Assembly: GCA_947572415.1 (NCBI GenBank)
Contig: CANPBT010000010.1
Coordinates: forward strand, 1 to 48,507
Length of the DNA: 48,507 bases
DNA from: an uncultured Clostridia bacterium
GTDB taxonomy: Bacteria > Bacillota > Clostridia > Christensenellales > Borkfalkiaceae
Direction of reading: 5' to 3'
The notes under the pieces are model-generated. The model was not told the origin of the DNA. It saw only the letters and a program-made list of their open reading frames with translations, and did not search any database. Every line of letters begins with the position of its first letter. Position 1 is the first letter of the stretch. A program made the translations under genes and the position numbers. Shown in pieces: positions 14,366 through 24,030 of this stretch.

Positions 14366-16612
14366 ATGGAAAACATTCTGGAAAAACTGAACGACGAGCA
14401 GCGCAAACCCGTATTACAGACGGAGGGCGCGGTTTTGGTGCTCGCGGGGGCGGGCAGCGGCAAGACGCGCGTTTTAACCTCGCGCATAGCATACATATTA
14501 TCCGAGGGCAAGGCGGAGCTTTCTGGCATACTCGCCATAACTTTCACAAATAAAGCCGCGGGTGAAATGAAGGAAAGGCTGAAAGCAATGCTCGGCGAAA
14601 GCGAGGGCGACGGCAAGTGGATTTGCACTATTCACTCGATGTGCGTTAAAATTCTGCGTGAGTTCGGCGACCGCGCGGGTATCAGACCGAATTTTTCGAT
14701 TTACAGTGAAACCGAACGCGGCAACGTGATAAAAAAATCCTTTCAGGAGCTCGATTTCGACGACGAAAGGCTTTTGAAAAACGCAAAATATCATATAGGC
14801 AACGCGAAGATGCTTGGGCTCGACCCCGACCAGTACGGCAGAAAGTACGCCTTCGAGCGGGGTATCGACGACGTGGTGCGCGTGTACGAAAAGTACAACG
14901 CCCACCTTAAAGAGAACAACGCGCTCGACTTCGACGACCTGCTTATCGAAACTTTGCGCCTTTTACGCCGCGACAGGGAAACGCTGGATTATCTGTCGGA
15001 TAAATTCAGATACGTGCTCGTGGACGAATTTCAGGATACAAACGCAGTGCAGTACAATATAATAAAACTGCTCGCATCGGGGCACGGCAACCTTTTCGTT
15101 GTTGGCGACGACGACCAGTCGATTTACGGCTGGCGCGGCGCGGAAATAAAAAACATACTGTCGTTCGACAAGGATTTCCCCGACGCGAAGGTCTTCAAGC
15201 TCGAGCGCAATTACCGCTCGACGGGCAATATAATAAAACTTGCGAACACCATAATCGAAAACAATGCTGCGCGCAAAGGTAAAAAACTCTGGACGGATGA
15301 GGGCGACGGAGTCAAGCCCGAGTACTTCGAAGCGAGCGAGGAGGCGGCGGAGGCTTTATATGCCGCGCGTGTTATAAACAAACTCGTTTCTCACGGTTAC
15401 GAATACTCCGACTTCGCGGTGTTGATGCGCATAAACGCGCTTACGCGTTCGTACGAACAGGAATTCACCAAATACGGTATACCTTACAAGGTTTTCGGCG
15501 GCTTCCGCTTCTTCGAGCGTAAGGAAATAAAGGACGCGCTTGCGTATCTTCGTATTATTTCAAACCCGTTCGACAACGAAGCGGTCGAGCGTATAATCAA
15601 TGTGCCCAAGCGCGGCATAGGCGGCAAAACCGTGCTCAATATGTACGAATACGCGCAGAGCACGGGGCTCTCTTTGTACGACGCATGCGTCGACGCGGAT
15701 ATGCTGCCCGTATCGCCGAGGCTCAGAGAGAAGATAAAAGAGTTCGCGGATACTGTTAAGGAACTCATAATTTCCGCGCAGACGACGCCCGTTAATATGC
15801 TCGTGCGCGAGGTGATTGCGGCGACCGAGCTGCGCTCCGCATACGACGACGGAACGGACGAGGGTGATGGCAAACTCGCCAACCTCGACGAATTTATCGC
15901 TTCGGTCGACGATTTTTCGCGGCTTAACCCCGACGCCACGCTCGACGAATATCTCAACCAGATAACGCTGTATTCGGATACCGACGAAATGGACGAAACG
16001 AATTACGTCACCATTGCCACTATTCACGCGGTCAAGGGGCTTGAATTTCAGTGCGTGTTTATCTGCGGGCTCGAAGAGGGGATAATGCCCTCGTCGCGCT
16101 CGGAGGAGGGCGACGGGCTCGAAGAGGAAAGGCGGCTTATGTACGTGGCGATAACCCGCGCCCGAGAAAGGGTATACTTTACCCGCTCGAAGTCGCGCTA
16201 TCTTTACGGGCACAGAGGTTTTACACGGCCTTCGAAATTCATTAATGAGCTTTCCGGCCCGCTCGGAATTCAGGCGCGCAAACACGTGCTTTTCGACACG
16301 AACGAAATCAATCTCGACGATTACGAATACCCGCCGTTCGGCGTTACGCGTACGGCGTATTCGCCCGAACGCGGCTATTACAGCGACGAACCGCCCAAAA
16401 ACTTTTTCAAGCCCGCTTTCGGCGGAGCAAAGCCCGCGCAGCCTAAGGCGGCCGCCGGAAAATATTCGGTCGGCATGCGCGTACGTCACGCGCGGTTCGG
16501 CAACGGTATGATAGTCGCCGTGAAGAGCGGCGGCGCGGTAATAAACGTAGCTTTCGACGGGCAGGGCGTAAAGGAGTTATCTGCGGCAATCGCCCCGTTG
16601 GAAATATTATAA
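14366..16612 (+). CDS. pcrA: ATP-dependent DNA helicase PcrA/UvrD
   Basis: A 748-residue superfamily-1A helicase acting in repair and replication restart. Motifs in order: NDEQRKPV (Q motif, about 8-15), GAGSGKT (motif I, about 29-35), TFTNKAA (Ia), DEFQDTN (II), GDDDQSIYGWRGA (III), LERNYRS (IV), TIHAVKGLEF (V) and YVAITRARE (VI). The C-terminal Tudor-like domain (RVRHARFGNGMIVAV, about 705-719) that contacts RNA polymerase in PcrA is present. The start at 14366 fits the family's start. An upstream in-frame ATG at 14330 lies inside the -35 box and is rejected. Confidence 0.95.
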   Translation: MENILEKLNDEQRKPVLQTEGAVLVLAGAGSGKTRVLTSRIAYILSEGKAELSGILAITFTNKAAGEMKERLKAMLGESEGDGKWICTIHSMCVKILREFGDRAGIRPNFSIYSETERGNVIKKSFQELDFDDERLLKNAKYHIGNAKMLGLDPDQYGRKYAFERGIDDVVRVYEKYNAHLKENNALDFDDLLIETLRLLRRDRETLDYLSDKFRYVLVDEFQDTNAVQYNIIKLLASGHGNLFVVGDDDQSIYGWRGAEIKNILSFDKDFPDAKVFKLERNYRSTGNIIKLANTIIENNAARKGKKLWTDEGDGVKPEYFEASEEAAEALYAARVINKLVSHGYEYSDFAVLMRINALTRSYEQEFTKYGIPYKVFGGFRFFERKEIKDALAYLRIISNPFDNEAVERIINVPKRGIGGKTVLNMYEYAQSTGLSLYDACVDADMLPVSPRLREKIKEFADTVKELIISAQTTPVNMLVREVIAATELRSAYDDGTDEGDGKLANLDEFIASVDDFSRLNPDATLDEYLNQITLYSDTDEMDETNYVTIATIHAVKGLEFQCVFICGLEEGIMPSSRSEEGDGLEEERRLMYVAITRARERVYFTRSKSRYLYGHRGFTRPSKFINELSGPLGIQARKHVLFDTNEINLDDYEYPPFGVTRTAYSPERGYYSDEPPKNFFKPAFGGAKPAQPKAAAGKYSVGMRVRHARFGNGMIVAVKSGGAVINVAFDGQGVKELSAAIAPLEIL

Positions 16613-16730
16613 AAACGCATATATGCTTCGCATAACTTTGTTGCGCTCTGTGTTTCCTCGGTTACATACTTCAATGTATGTGCCCTCGGAAATACTCGCG
16701 CGCCTAGTTCTGCTCGCATCTCTGCGTTTT
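16612..16730. repeat. 119-bp imperfect palindromic element
   Basis: The arms start and end with AAAACGCA and TGCGTTTT, and the two halves complement each other along nearly their whole length, meeting at ACATAC-TTCAAT-GTATGT in the middle. The element begins inside the pcrA stop codon and fills the gap to ligA. Its size, shape and lack of coding content suggest a MITE or a large REP-type element. The RNA would fold into one long imperfect hairpin and may end pcrA transcription. Confidence 0.65.
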
Positions 16731-16755
16731 AATTCATAACAGACAAGGTAAATAG

Positions 16756-18696
<1,941 letters not shown>

Positions 18697-18702
18697 ATTG
18701 AA

Positions 18703-18987
18703 TTATTCCTCGTCTAACACGTCGAAAGCCTTTTGTAATTCCATTCCTATTTTTACGCCGTAATTAAGTATTCTGATTTGCATTTGAATTTCGATAAGTT
18801 CTTCGCGCAGTGCGCAACTATTTTTATATGTGTCGGAAAGCTTTAACTGTTCGTCGGTTAAAGCTTTTTCCAACTCTTCACGCATATTTTCAAGCTTTGC
18901 AATTTCGTCAGGGTCTTCTTTTTGTAATTCTTTGTAGTAGGGTAAAAGTTTTTGGTCCAATAAATCAAATAAAGTCGTTGCTTCCAT
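18703..18987 (-). CDS. small helical protein, DUF6809-like
   Basis: A 94-residue acidic, helical protein whose layout resembles DUF6809: a short N-terminal LFDLL segment, a KEDPDEIAKLENMREELEKAL helix, then a second long helix ending in YGVKIGMELQKAFDVLDEE, the place where the family has 'FxxGFRLGxxLmxEvl'. It is clearly more A+T-rich than its neighbours. A strong AAGGAG site precedes the ATG. A second relative lies at 32541. Function unknown; such genes often sit beside XRE regulators or mobile DNA. It is convergent with ligA with a gap of only 6 nt. Confidence 0.55.
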   Translation of the reverse strand: MEATTLFDLLDQKLLPYYKELQKEDPDEIAKLENMREELEKALTDEQLKLSDTYKNSCALREELIEIQMQIRILNYGVKIGMELQKAFDVLDEE

Positions 18988-19081
18988 AAAAAACTCCTTA
19001 AAATTTATTTATTAAAATATAATATATTTTTTTGTTAAAGTCAGCAGTTGCACAAAATTGTGCATAATAAACTTTATTATT

Positions 19082-19210
19082 ACCTTCCCCGTTGGGGAAG
19101 GTGGCTTATTCGCAGCAAAGCGAGAATAAGACGAATGAGGCGATATTTTGCATTTTACCTCATCAGTCTTTGCCTACACGGCAAAGACAGCTTCCCCCAA
19201 GGGGAAGCCT
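19082..19210. repeat. paired inverted REP-like element
   Basis: Two REP-like units head to head. The left unit has hairpin CCTTCCCC/GGGGAAGG (19083-19101), a second hairpin CTTATTCGC/GCGAGAATAAG and a tail GAATGAGG (19133-19140). The right unit, inverted, has CCTCATC (19158), hairpin GTCTTTGCC/GGCAAAGAC (19166-19188) and hairpin GCTTCCCC/GGGGAAGC (19190-19208). The outer and tail parts match the single element at 1625-1715, while the middle hairpins differ in sequence but not in form, which indicates selection for structure. Such pairs resemble the BIME arrangement of REP sequences. Confidence 0.75.
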
Positions 19211-19230
19211 GAAATAATGAAAAACTTCTA

Positions 19231-19385
19231 AAAAAACTCCTGAAAAATGCTTGTCGCACCGCAAGCATTTTTCTCATAGATAATATAAACAGTTTAAAAA
19301 ACTCCTGAAAAATGCTTGTCGCACCGCAAGCATTTTTCTCATTGTAAATAAAAACAGTAAAATAAATCTTGAAAAATGCTTGACA
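19231..19385. repeat. 65-bp tandem repeat with hairpins, two full copies plus one partial
   Basis: Units start at 19231, 19296 and 19361, exactly 65 bp apart. Each full unit contains the hairpin AAAAATGCTTG-TCGCACCG-CAAGCATTTTT (19243-19272 and 19308-19337). The third unit keeps GAAAAATGCTTG and then diverges to ACA, where it becomes the -35 box (TTGACA, 19380-19385) of the arsR promoter. The rest of the gap between the DUF6809-like gene and arsR is A+T-rich with no other gene. Confidence 0.85.
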
Positions 19386-19436
19386 ACCGCTTTCGGGAGG
19401 TTTATTATAGTATTAACATATGAATATATATTCATA
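19380..19436 (+). promoter_or_regulatory. arsR-cadA promoter and operator
   Basis: TTGACA (19380-19385), 17 bp, TATTAT (19403-19408). An 18-bp perfect palindrome TATGAATATATATTCATA (19419-19436) follows at about +5, where the repressor of an ArsR operon normally binds. The shape matches known SmtB/CadC-type operators (A+T-rich imperfect 12-2-12 palindromes). Confidence 0.85.
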
Positions 19437-19458
19437 CAATAATAAAAAGGAGTTACAT

Positions 19459-19809
19459 ATGGATACTCATTTGCAAAACGAAGAGCACGAAAAGCGTGTT
19501 GCCGCGGCTAAGCAGGCAATGCCTGCCGACGGGCAAATCGCCGAAATGGGCGCGAGGTTCAAGGTCATTTCCGAGCCGTCGCGGCTGAAAATTCTTCTTG
19601 CGCTTGCCGCGGGCGAGCTATGCGTCGACCATATCACCGAGGCGGTAGACGGCAACCAGAGCGCGGTTTCGCATCAGCTTAAAACGCTTAAAGACAACAA
19701 AATTATAAAAAGCCGCAGGGAGGGGAAAAATATTTTATATTCCGTGTCGGATAGGCATATTTTAACTATGATAGAAATGGCAAAGGAGCACCTTGACTGC
19801 AATGAATAA
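19459..19809 (+). CDS. ArsR/SmtB family metal-sensing repressor
   Basis: A 116-residue winged-helix repressor. SEPSRLKILLAL (helix 1), ELCVDHITEAV (alpha-3 region), NQSAVSHQLKTLKDNKII (recognition helix) and GKNILYSVSD (wing) are clear. The C-terminal helix has D-x-H-x10-H-x2-C (DRHILTMIEMAKEHLDC), which is the alpha-5 zinc site of SmtB/CzrA with Cys in place of the last Glu/His. Zn, Cd or Pb are the likely effectors. The start at 19459 has AAAAGGAG 6-13 nt upstream; a longer frame from 19420 would begin inside the operator. It overlaps the ATPase gene it should control. Confidence 0.92.
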   Translation: MDTHLQNEEHEKRVAAAKQAMPADGQIAEMGARFKVISEPSRLKILLALAAGELCVDHITEAVDGNQSAVSHQLKTLKDNKIIKSRREGKNILYSVSDRHILTMIEMAKEHLDCNE

Positions 19810-22114
19810 AATTATCAAAATCACGGGGCTCGACTGCGCTAACTGCGCAAGGGAGCTCGAAGAGGAGCTTAACAAAATAAGCGGCGTCAGATCCGCCTCC
19901 GTCGACTTTATGGCACAAAAGGTTCACGCTGATTGCGACGAAGCTGCATATAAAAAAATCATTGATTGCTGCAACAACTTCGAGGAAGTTAAAGTGGTAG
20001 AGGAGCCGCCCCGTTGCGACGGCGAAAAGCTTAAAATCACGGGGCTTTGCTGCGCTAACTGCGCGCGGGAGCTCGAAGAGGAGCTCAACGGGCTAGACGG
20101 GGTTTCGGCGACGGTCGATTTTATGAATATGAACGTAGTGCTCGACGCCGCTTCGCCCGAATCGCGCGAAAAGGCAATTTACGCCATAACGCATTTCGAG
20201 GACGTGAAAATTGTTACCGAAAATCAAAAACGTACGGGCGTATTCAAAGAGCACCTTGCCGAATTTATCCGCATAGGCGCGTCGCTCCTGTTTTTTATCC
20301 CCGCGCTCGTGCTCGACGTAACCGGTATCGGCTACGGCAGCCTCGCGCTTAAAATAGTAACGTGGGTTATGTTCGGCGCGGCGTATATCGCGGTCGGGTA
20401 CCCCGTGCTTTGGCTCACGGTCAAAAATATTGCAAAGGGCAAAATTTTCGACGAAAACTTTTTAATGACGATAGCTTCCCTCGGCGCGGTTGCGCTCGGC
20501 ATATCGGGCTCGGACGGGTTTATGGAAGGTGTTGCCGTTATGCTTCTTTACCAGATAGGCGAAACATTGCAGGGGGTTGCCGTCGGCAGCTCGCGCAAGT
20601 CGATTTCTCGGCTTATGGATTTGAAAAGCGAAAAGGCGACCCTGCTTGAAAACGGCGTTCAGCGTACCGTCAACCCCGAAGAGCTTAAAACGGGTGATAT
20701 AATAATGATAAAGGCGGGCGAAAAGGTGCCCGTGGATTGCAAAATCCGCGAGGGCGAAAGCGCGCTCGATATGAAAAGCCTCAACGGCGAACCTGTTCCG
20801 CGCGACGTTAAGGCGGGCGACGAAATTCTTTCCGGCTCGATTAACCTTACGGGCGTGATAGTCGCGGAAGTCGTGCGCGAATACAAAAATTCCGCGGTGG
20901 CGAAGATACTCGAGCTTGTGGAAAACTCTACGGCGAAAAAATCCAGACCCGAAAAATTCATTTCGAAATTTGCAAAATATTACACTCCTGCGGTATGCCT
21001 TGCGGCGGCGGTGGTGGCGGCAATCGTGCCTACAATTATCTGCGCTGTAAATTCAGCGTTTTTATGGGCGACGTATTCCGACTGGATTTACAAGGCGTTG
21101 GGCTTCCTCGTAATTTCCTGCCCGTGCGCGCTCGTCATTTCCGTGCCGCTGTCGTATTTCTACGGCATAGGCAGGTGCGCAAAATTCGGCATTCTCGTAA
21201 AGGGCTCGACCTGCCTCGACGAGCTCGCGCTTGCAGATATCGCCGCGTTCGACAAGACGGGCACGATTACCGAAGGGAAATTTTCCGTAAAGAGCTACAC
21301 CGACGAAAGAACTTTGCGGCTTGCGGCTTCCGCCGAAAAATTTTCGTCGCACCCCATAGCTTACGCGTTCGACGGGGCGGAAGGCGGATTTGCCGTAACC
21401 GACGTCGAAGAGATTGCGGGCAGGGGCATTAAGTGCTTGTGCGAAGGCAAAACCCTGCTTTGCGGCAACGCCAAGCTTCTCAAAGACAACGGCGTTGATT
21501 TTTGCGAAAAGCAAAGCGTTTCCACGCTCGTTTACGTGGCGCACGGCGGCGAATACGTCGGGGTTATCGAGATAGACGACAGCATAAAAAGCGGCGTTGC
21601 CGAGTGTATGGCTTCGCTTAAAAAGCAGGGCGTAGCGCGCACGGTTATGCTCACGGGAGACTCGGCGGCGCGCGCCGATGGTATCGCGCGCGAAGCAGGG
21701 CTGGACGGGTTCGAGGCGGGGCTTTTGCCCGACGGCAAGCTCGAACGCGCGAACGCGATTAAAAAGGACGGCAAGCTTTTATACGTCGGCGACGGGATTA
21801 ACGACGCGCCCGTAATGATTGCCGCCGACTGCGGCATATCGATGGGTAAAGTCGGCTCCGACGCGGCGATAGAGGCGAGCGATATCGTGCTCGTATCGGA
21901 TAATCTGTCGCTTATACCCAAAGGCAGAAAAATCGCCAAAAAGACGCGTACGATAGTTTTACAGAATATTATCGGTTCGCTCGCGGTAAAAGCCGTAATA
22001 ATGGCGCTCGATATCGCGCTGCCCGCGTTCCCTCTGATTATATCTGTTGTCGCCGACGTGGGCGTAATGCTGCTCGCGGTAATAAATTCGATGCGCACAG
22101 CACTGTTAAAATAA
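19802..22114 (+). CDS. cadA: Zn/Cd/Pb-exporting P1B-type ATPase with two HMA domains
   Basis: A protein of about 770 residues, a heavy-metal efflux pump in the cytoplasmic membrane. Two N-terminal HMA domains each carry a DCANCA or CCANCA metal motif (about 10-15 and 82-87). Eight membrane helices are expected, the metal-binding CPC is in SCPCALVIS, the phosphorylated Asp in DKTGTITEG, and GDGINDAP ends the ATP-binding domain. The Lys in helix 7 (SLAVKAVIM) and Asp in helix 8 (VVADVGVMLL) identify the Zn/Cd/Pb subgroup. The ATG at 19802 overlaps arsR by 8 nt; a TTG at 19793 is 4 nt from AAAGGAG and is an alternative start. It is regulated by the upstream repressor. Confidence 0.93.
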   Translation: MNKIIKITGLDCANCARELEEELNKISGVRSASVDFMAQKVHADCDEAAYKKIIDCCNNFEEVKVVEEPPRCDGEKLKITGLCCANCARELEEELNGLDGVSATVDFMNMNVVLDAASPESREKAIYAITHFEDVKIVTENQKRTGVFKEHLAEFIRIGASLLFFIPALVLDVTGIGYGSLALKIVTWVMFGAAYIAVGYPVLWLTVKNIAKGKIFDENFLMTIASLGAVALGISGSDGFMEGVAVMLLYQIGETLQGVAVGSSRKSISRLMDLKSEKATLLENGVQRTVNPEELKTGDIIMIKAGEKVPVDCKIREGESALDMKSLNGEPVPRDVKAGDEILSGSINLTGVIVAEVVREYKNSAVAKILELVENSTAKKSRPEKFISKFAKYYTPAVCLAAAVVAAIVPTIICAVNSAFLWATYSDWIYKALGFLVISCPCALVISVPLSYFYGIGRCAKFGILVKGSTCLDELALADIAAFDKTGTITEGKFSVKSYTDERTLRLAASAEKFSSHPIAYAFDGAEGGFAVTDVEEIAGRGIKCLCEGKTLLCGNAKLLKDNGVDFCEKQSVSTLVYVAHGGEYVGVIEIDDSIKSGVAECMASLKKQGVARTVMLTGDSAARADGIAREAGLDGFEAGLLPDGKLERANAIKKDGKLLYVGDGINDAPVMIAADCGISMGKVGSDAAIEASDIVLVSDNLSLIPKGRKIAKKTRTIVLQNIIGSLAVKAVIMALDIALPAFPLIISVVADVGVMLLAVINSMRTALLK

Positions 22115-22130
22115 AACATTTTGACAAAAT

Positions 22131-22159
22131 TCGGCAAACGGCTTTCAATCGTTTGCCGA
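22131..22159 (+). terminator. probable terminator after cadA
   Basis: TCGGCAAACG, 9-nt loop, CGTTTGCCGA, a perfect 10-bp stem followed by TTATAATTATT. It lies 16 nt after the cadA stop. The T run is interrupted, so the terminator may be leaky. An alternative role as an operator for the next promoter cannot be excluded. Confidence 0.55.
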
Positions 22160-22182
22160 TTATAATTATTATGTGTTACAAT
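22153..22182 (+). promoter_or_regulatory. promoter of the NCS2 permease gene
   Basis: TTGCCG (22153-22158), 18 bp, TACAAT (22177-22182). Transcription would start near 22189, directly in front of the structured leader at 22192. Confidence 0.5.
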
Positions 22183-22191
22183 GTGATAAAC

Positions 22192-22238
22192 AAGTGAAAG
22201 CCCCCGCGGGGGCTGTTTGCGTTTAACGCAAACCACTT
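22192..22238 (+). promoter_or_regulatory. structured 5' leader, candidate three-way junction
   Basis: AAGTG (22192-22196) can pair with CACTT (22234-22238). Enclosed are two perfect hairpins with almost no spacer: AGCCCCCGCGGGGGCT (22199-22214) and GTTTGCG-TTTAA-CGCAAAC (22215-22233). The ribosome site GGAGG (22249-22253) and ATG follow. No T run is present, so this is not an ordinary terminator. I find no match to the purine riboswitch core in it. Confidence 0.55.
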
Positions 22239-22261
22239 AAAATTTTACGGAGGATTTTTCA

Positions 22262-23938
22262 ATGAGCAACACAGAAGAGAACAAGCCCGAAGTAGAAGAA
22301 GTTCAGCCCCAGGCGGCAGAGCCTTCCGAAGCTGCGGCAAAAGAGACGCCTGCTGCTGCGGACAAGGGGTTTAAAGCCGCCGTCGACAGGTATTTCGGGA
22401 TTTCGGCACGTAAAAGTTCGTTTTCAACCGAAATTTTCGCGGGGTTAGCGACTTTCCTTGCAATGGCTTACATTTTGGTGGTCAATCCCGGGCAGATTTT
22501 GTATGCGGGCACGGCAAGCATACTCTGGCCGTCGGTATTCATCGCGACGGCGCTCGGCGCGGTAATCGGCTGTTTACTTATGGCGTTTCTTGCTAAAATG
22601 CCTTTGGCGCAGGCCCCCGGTATGGGCGTAAACGCAATGATAGGCGGTATTATAGGCGGTGGCGTCGGCGCATACGCTTATTCTTATGCGGACGGCAACC
22701 CTATGGAGTTTTCGTTCGGCAACGCGATGCTCATTACCCTGATAAGCGGCGTTCTGTTCCTTTTGCTTACCGTCATTCCCTGCGGAAAAAATAAGGAAAC
22801 GGGCAGATTAATCGGCATAAGAGAAAAGATTTTCGAGGGCGTTCCCGAAGGTATAAGGATTGCCATTCCCGTAGGTATCGGCCTTTTTATCGCGTTTATC
22901 GGCATGCAGAACGCAGGGCTTATCGTAACCAACGGTTTCACACAAGTCGGCCTCGTAAGCTTCAAGGAATGGGGCTTGCAGCTCGTTCAGTGGGGTAACG
23001 GCGGCGTAGAGGCGGAAGCGGCAAAGGGCGCAATCGTATGCCTTATTTCGCTTTTCTCTATCGCTGTTCTCTCGCACTATAAAGTTAAGGGTTCGGTTAT
23101 TTTAGGTATCTTAATCGGTACCGTAATCGCAATTCCCCTGGGTGTTGCTAATATCGATATCATTGCCGGTAAAGGCGGCGTTTCCTGGAAGTTCTGGGAA
23201 AACTTCTCTACGTTCTTCTCTATGGACGAAGCGGAAGGCGGCTCTTTCCTTGCGGCTTTCACAAGCGGATTCAAATTCCCCGCGGGCACCGCTTTCACGA
23301 TTATCGTACTTGTAATTTCCTTCTGTATGCTGGATATGTTCGATACTATGGGCACCGTTCTCGGCTGTTGCACGAAGGCAAACCTTCTCGATGAAAACGG
23401 TAAACCCATAAACTTCACCAAGACCATGCTTTCCGACTCCATAGCAACCTGCACGGGCGCGCTTCTGGGTACCTCGACCGTAACTACTTTCGTTGAGTCG
23501 GGCACGGGTATCGCCGCAGGCGCGAAAACCGGTCTGACCGCGCTCACGGTTGCCGGCATGTTCCTTCTGTCGATATTCCTTCTTCCGATATTCGCGTTTA
23601 TCCCCTCGGCTGCCGCTGCGGGCGCGCTTATCTACGTCGGCGTATTGATGATGAGCTCGGTCGTTAAAATCGATTTCACCGATTTGAGAGTTGCCGTACC
23701 CGCGTTCATAACCATAGTTATGATGCCCCTTGCATATTCCATCACCGGCGGTATCGGTCTCGGCATTATCTCTTACGTAATTATCAACATTGTTTGCTAC
23801 ATTGTCGAAATTATCAAATACGCAGTCGTTTCCAAGAAAGGCGGCGAAGCGGTTAAACCCAAGTGGCCCGTATCGATAGTAACGGGGGTAATCACGATAT
23901 TCTTCCTGATTTACTTCTTTGTTCCCACGACTATTTAA
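22262..23938 (+). CDS. NCS2 purine permease (AzgA/PbuG-like)
   Basis: A 558-residue membrane protein of the AzgA branch of the NCS2 nucleobase transporters. After an acidic, Ala/Pro-rich N-terminal extension of about 35 residues, the family start VDRYFGISARKSSFSTEIFAGLATFLAMAYIL is clear. GMGVNAMIGG and the GTSTVTTFVESGTGIAAGAKTGL segment (about 403-425) are signature regions for the substrate site. About 12-14 membrane helices are expected. It is followed, after a terminator, by adenine deaminase, so adenine is the likeliest substrate, with hypoxanthine and guanine possible. GGAGG lies 8 nt before the ATG. Confidence 0.9.
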   Translation: MSNTEENKPEVEEVQPQAAEPSEAAAKETPAAADKGFKAAVDRYFGISARKSSFSTEIFAGLATFLAMAYILVVNPGQILYAGTASILWPSVFIATALGAVIGCLLMAFLAKMPLAQAPGMGVNAMIGGIIGGGVGAYAYSYADGNPMEFSFGNAMLITLISGVLFLLLTVIPCGKNKETGRLIGIREKIFEGVPEGIRIAIPVGIGLFIAFIGMQNAGLIVTNGFTQVGLVSFKEWGLQLVQWGNGGVEAEAAKGAIVCLISLFSIAVLSHYKVKGSVILGILIGTVIAIPLGVANIDIIAGKGGVSWKFWENFSTFFSMDEAEGGSFLAAFTSGFKFPAGTAFTIIVLVISFCMLDMFDTMGTVLGCCTKANLLDENGKPINFTKTMLSDSIATCTGALLGTSTVTTFVESGTGIAAGAKTGLTALTVAGMFLLSIFLLPIFAFIPSAAAAGALIYVGVLMMSSVVKIDFTDLRVAVPAFITIVMMPLAYSITGGIGLGIISYVIINIVCYIVEIIKYAVVSKKGGEAVKPKWPVSIVTGVITIFFLIYFFVPTTI

Positions 23939-23952
23939 AAAATTTAAAATCC

Positions 23953-23985
23953 GCCGCCGCGCTAATTGAGCGCGGCGGCTTTACT
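23953..23985 (+). terminator. terminator after the permease gene
   Basis: GCCGCCGCGCT, loop AATTG, AGCGCGGCGGC, then TTTACTTTT. It is a perfect 11-bp stem. Its T-rich tail doubles as the -35 region of the adenine deaminase promoter. Confidence 0.9.
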
Positions 23986-24008
23986 TTTACCGTAAAGCGT
24001 GGTACAAT
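23980..24008 (+). promoter_or_regulatory. adenine deaminase promoter
   Basis: TTTACT (23980-23985), 17 bp, TACAAT (24003-24008), 22 nt before the ATG, with AGAGGTG as ribosome site. The -35 lies in the tail of the preceding terminator. Confidence 0.6.
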
Positions 24009-24030
24009 AAAAGAAAAACAGAGGTGAAAA

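Noticed and set aside
15560..16489. 309-codon minus-strand open frame inside pcrA
   Set aside because: It lies wholly within the well-conserved pcrA frame, has an Arg/Val-rich composition typical of antisense shadows, and no recognisable domain.
19231..19345. CRISPR array from the 65-bp repeats
   Set aside because: Only two full units and one partial are present, the units are nearly identical throughout with no variable spacers, and no cas genes are nearby.
22192..22238. Purine riboswitch
   Set aside because: A three-way junction is possible, but the conserved junction and loop sequences of the purine class are missing and the element is too short.
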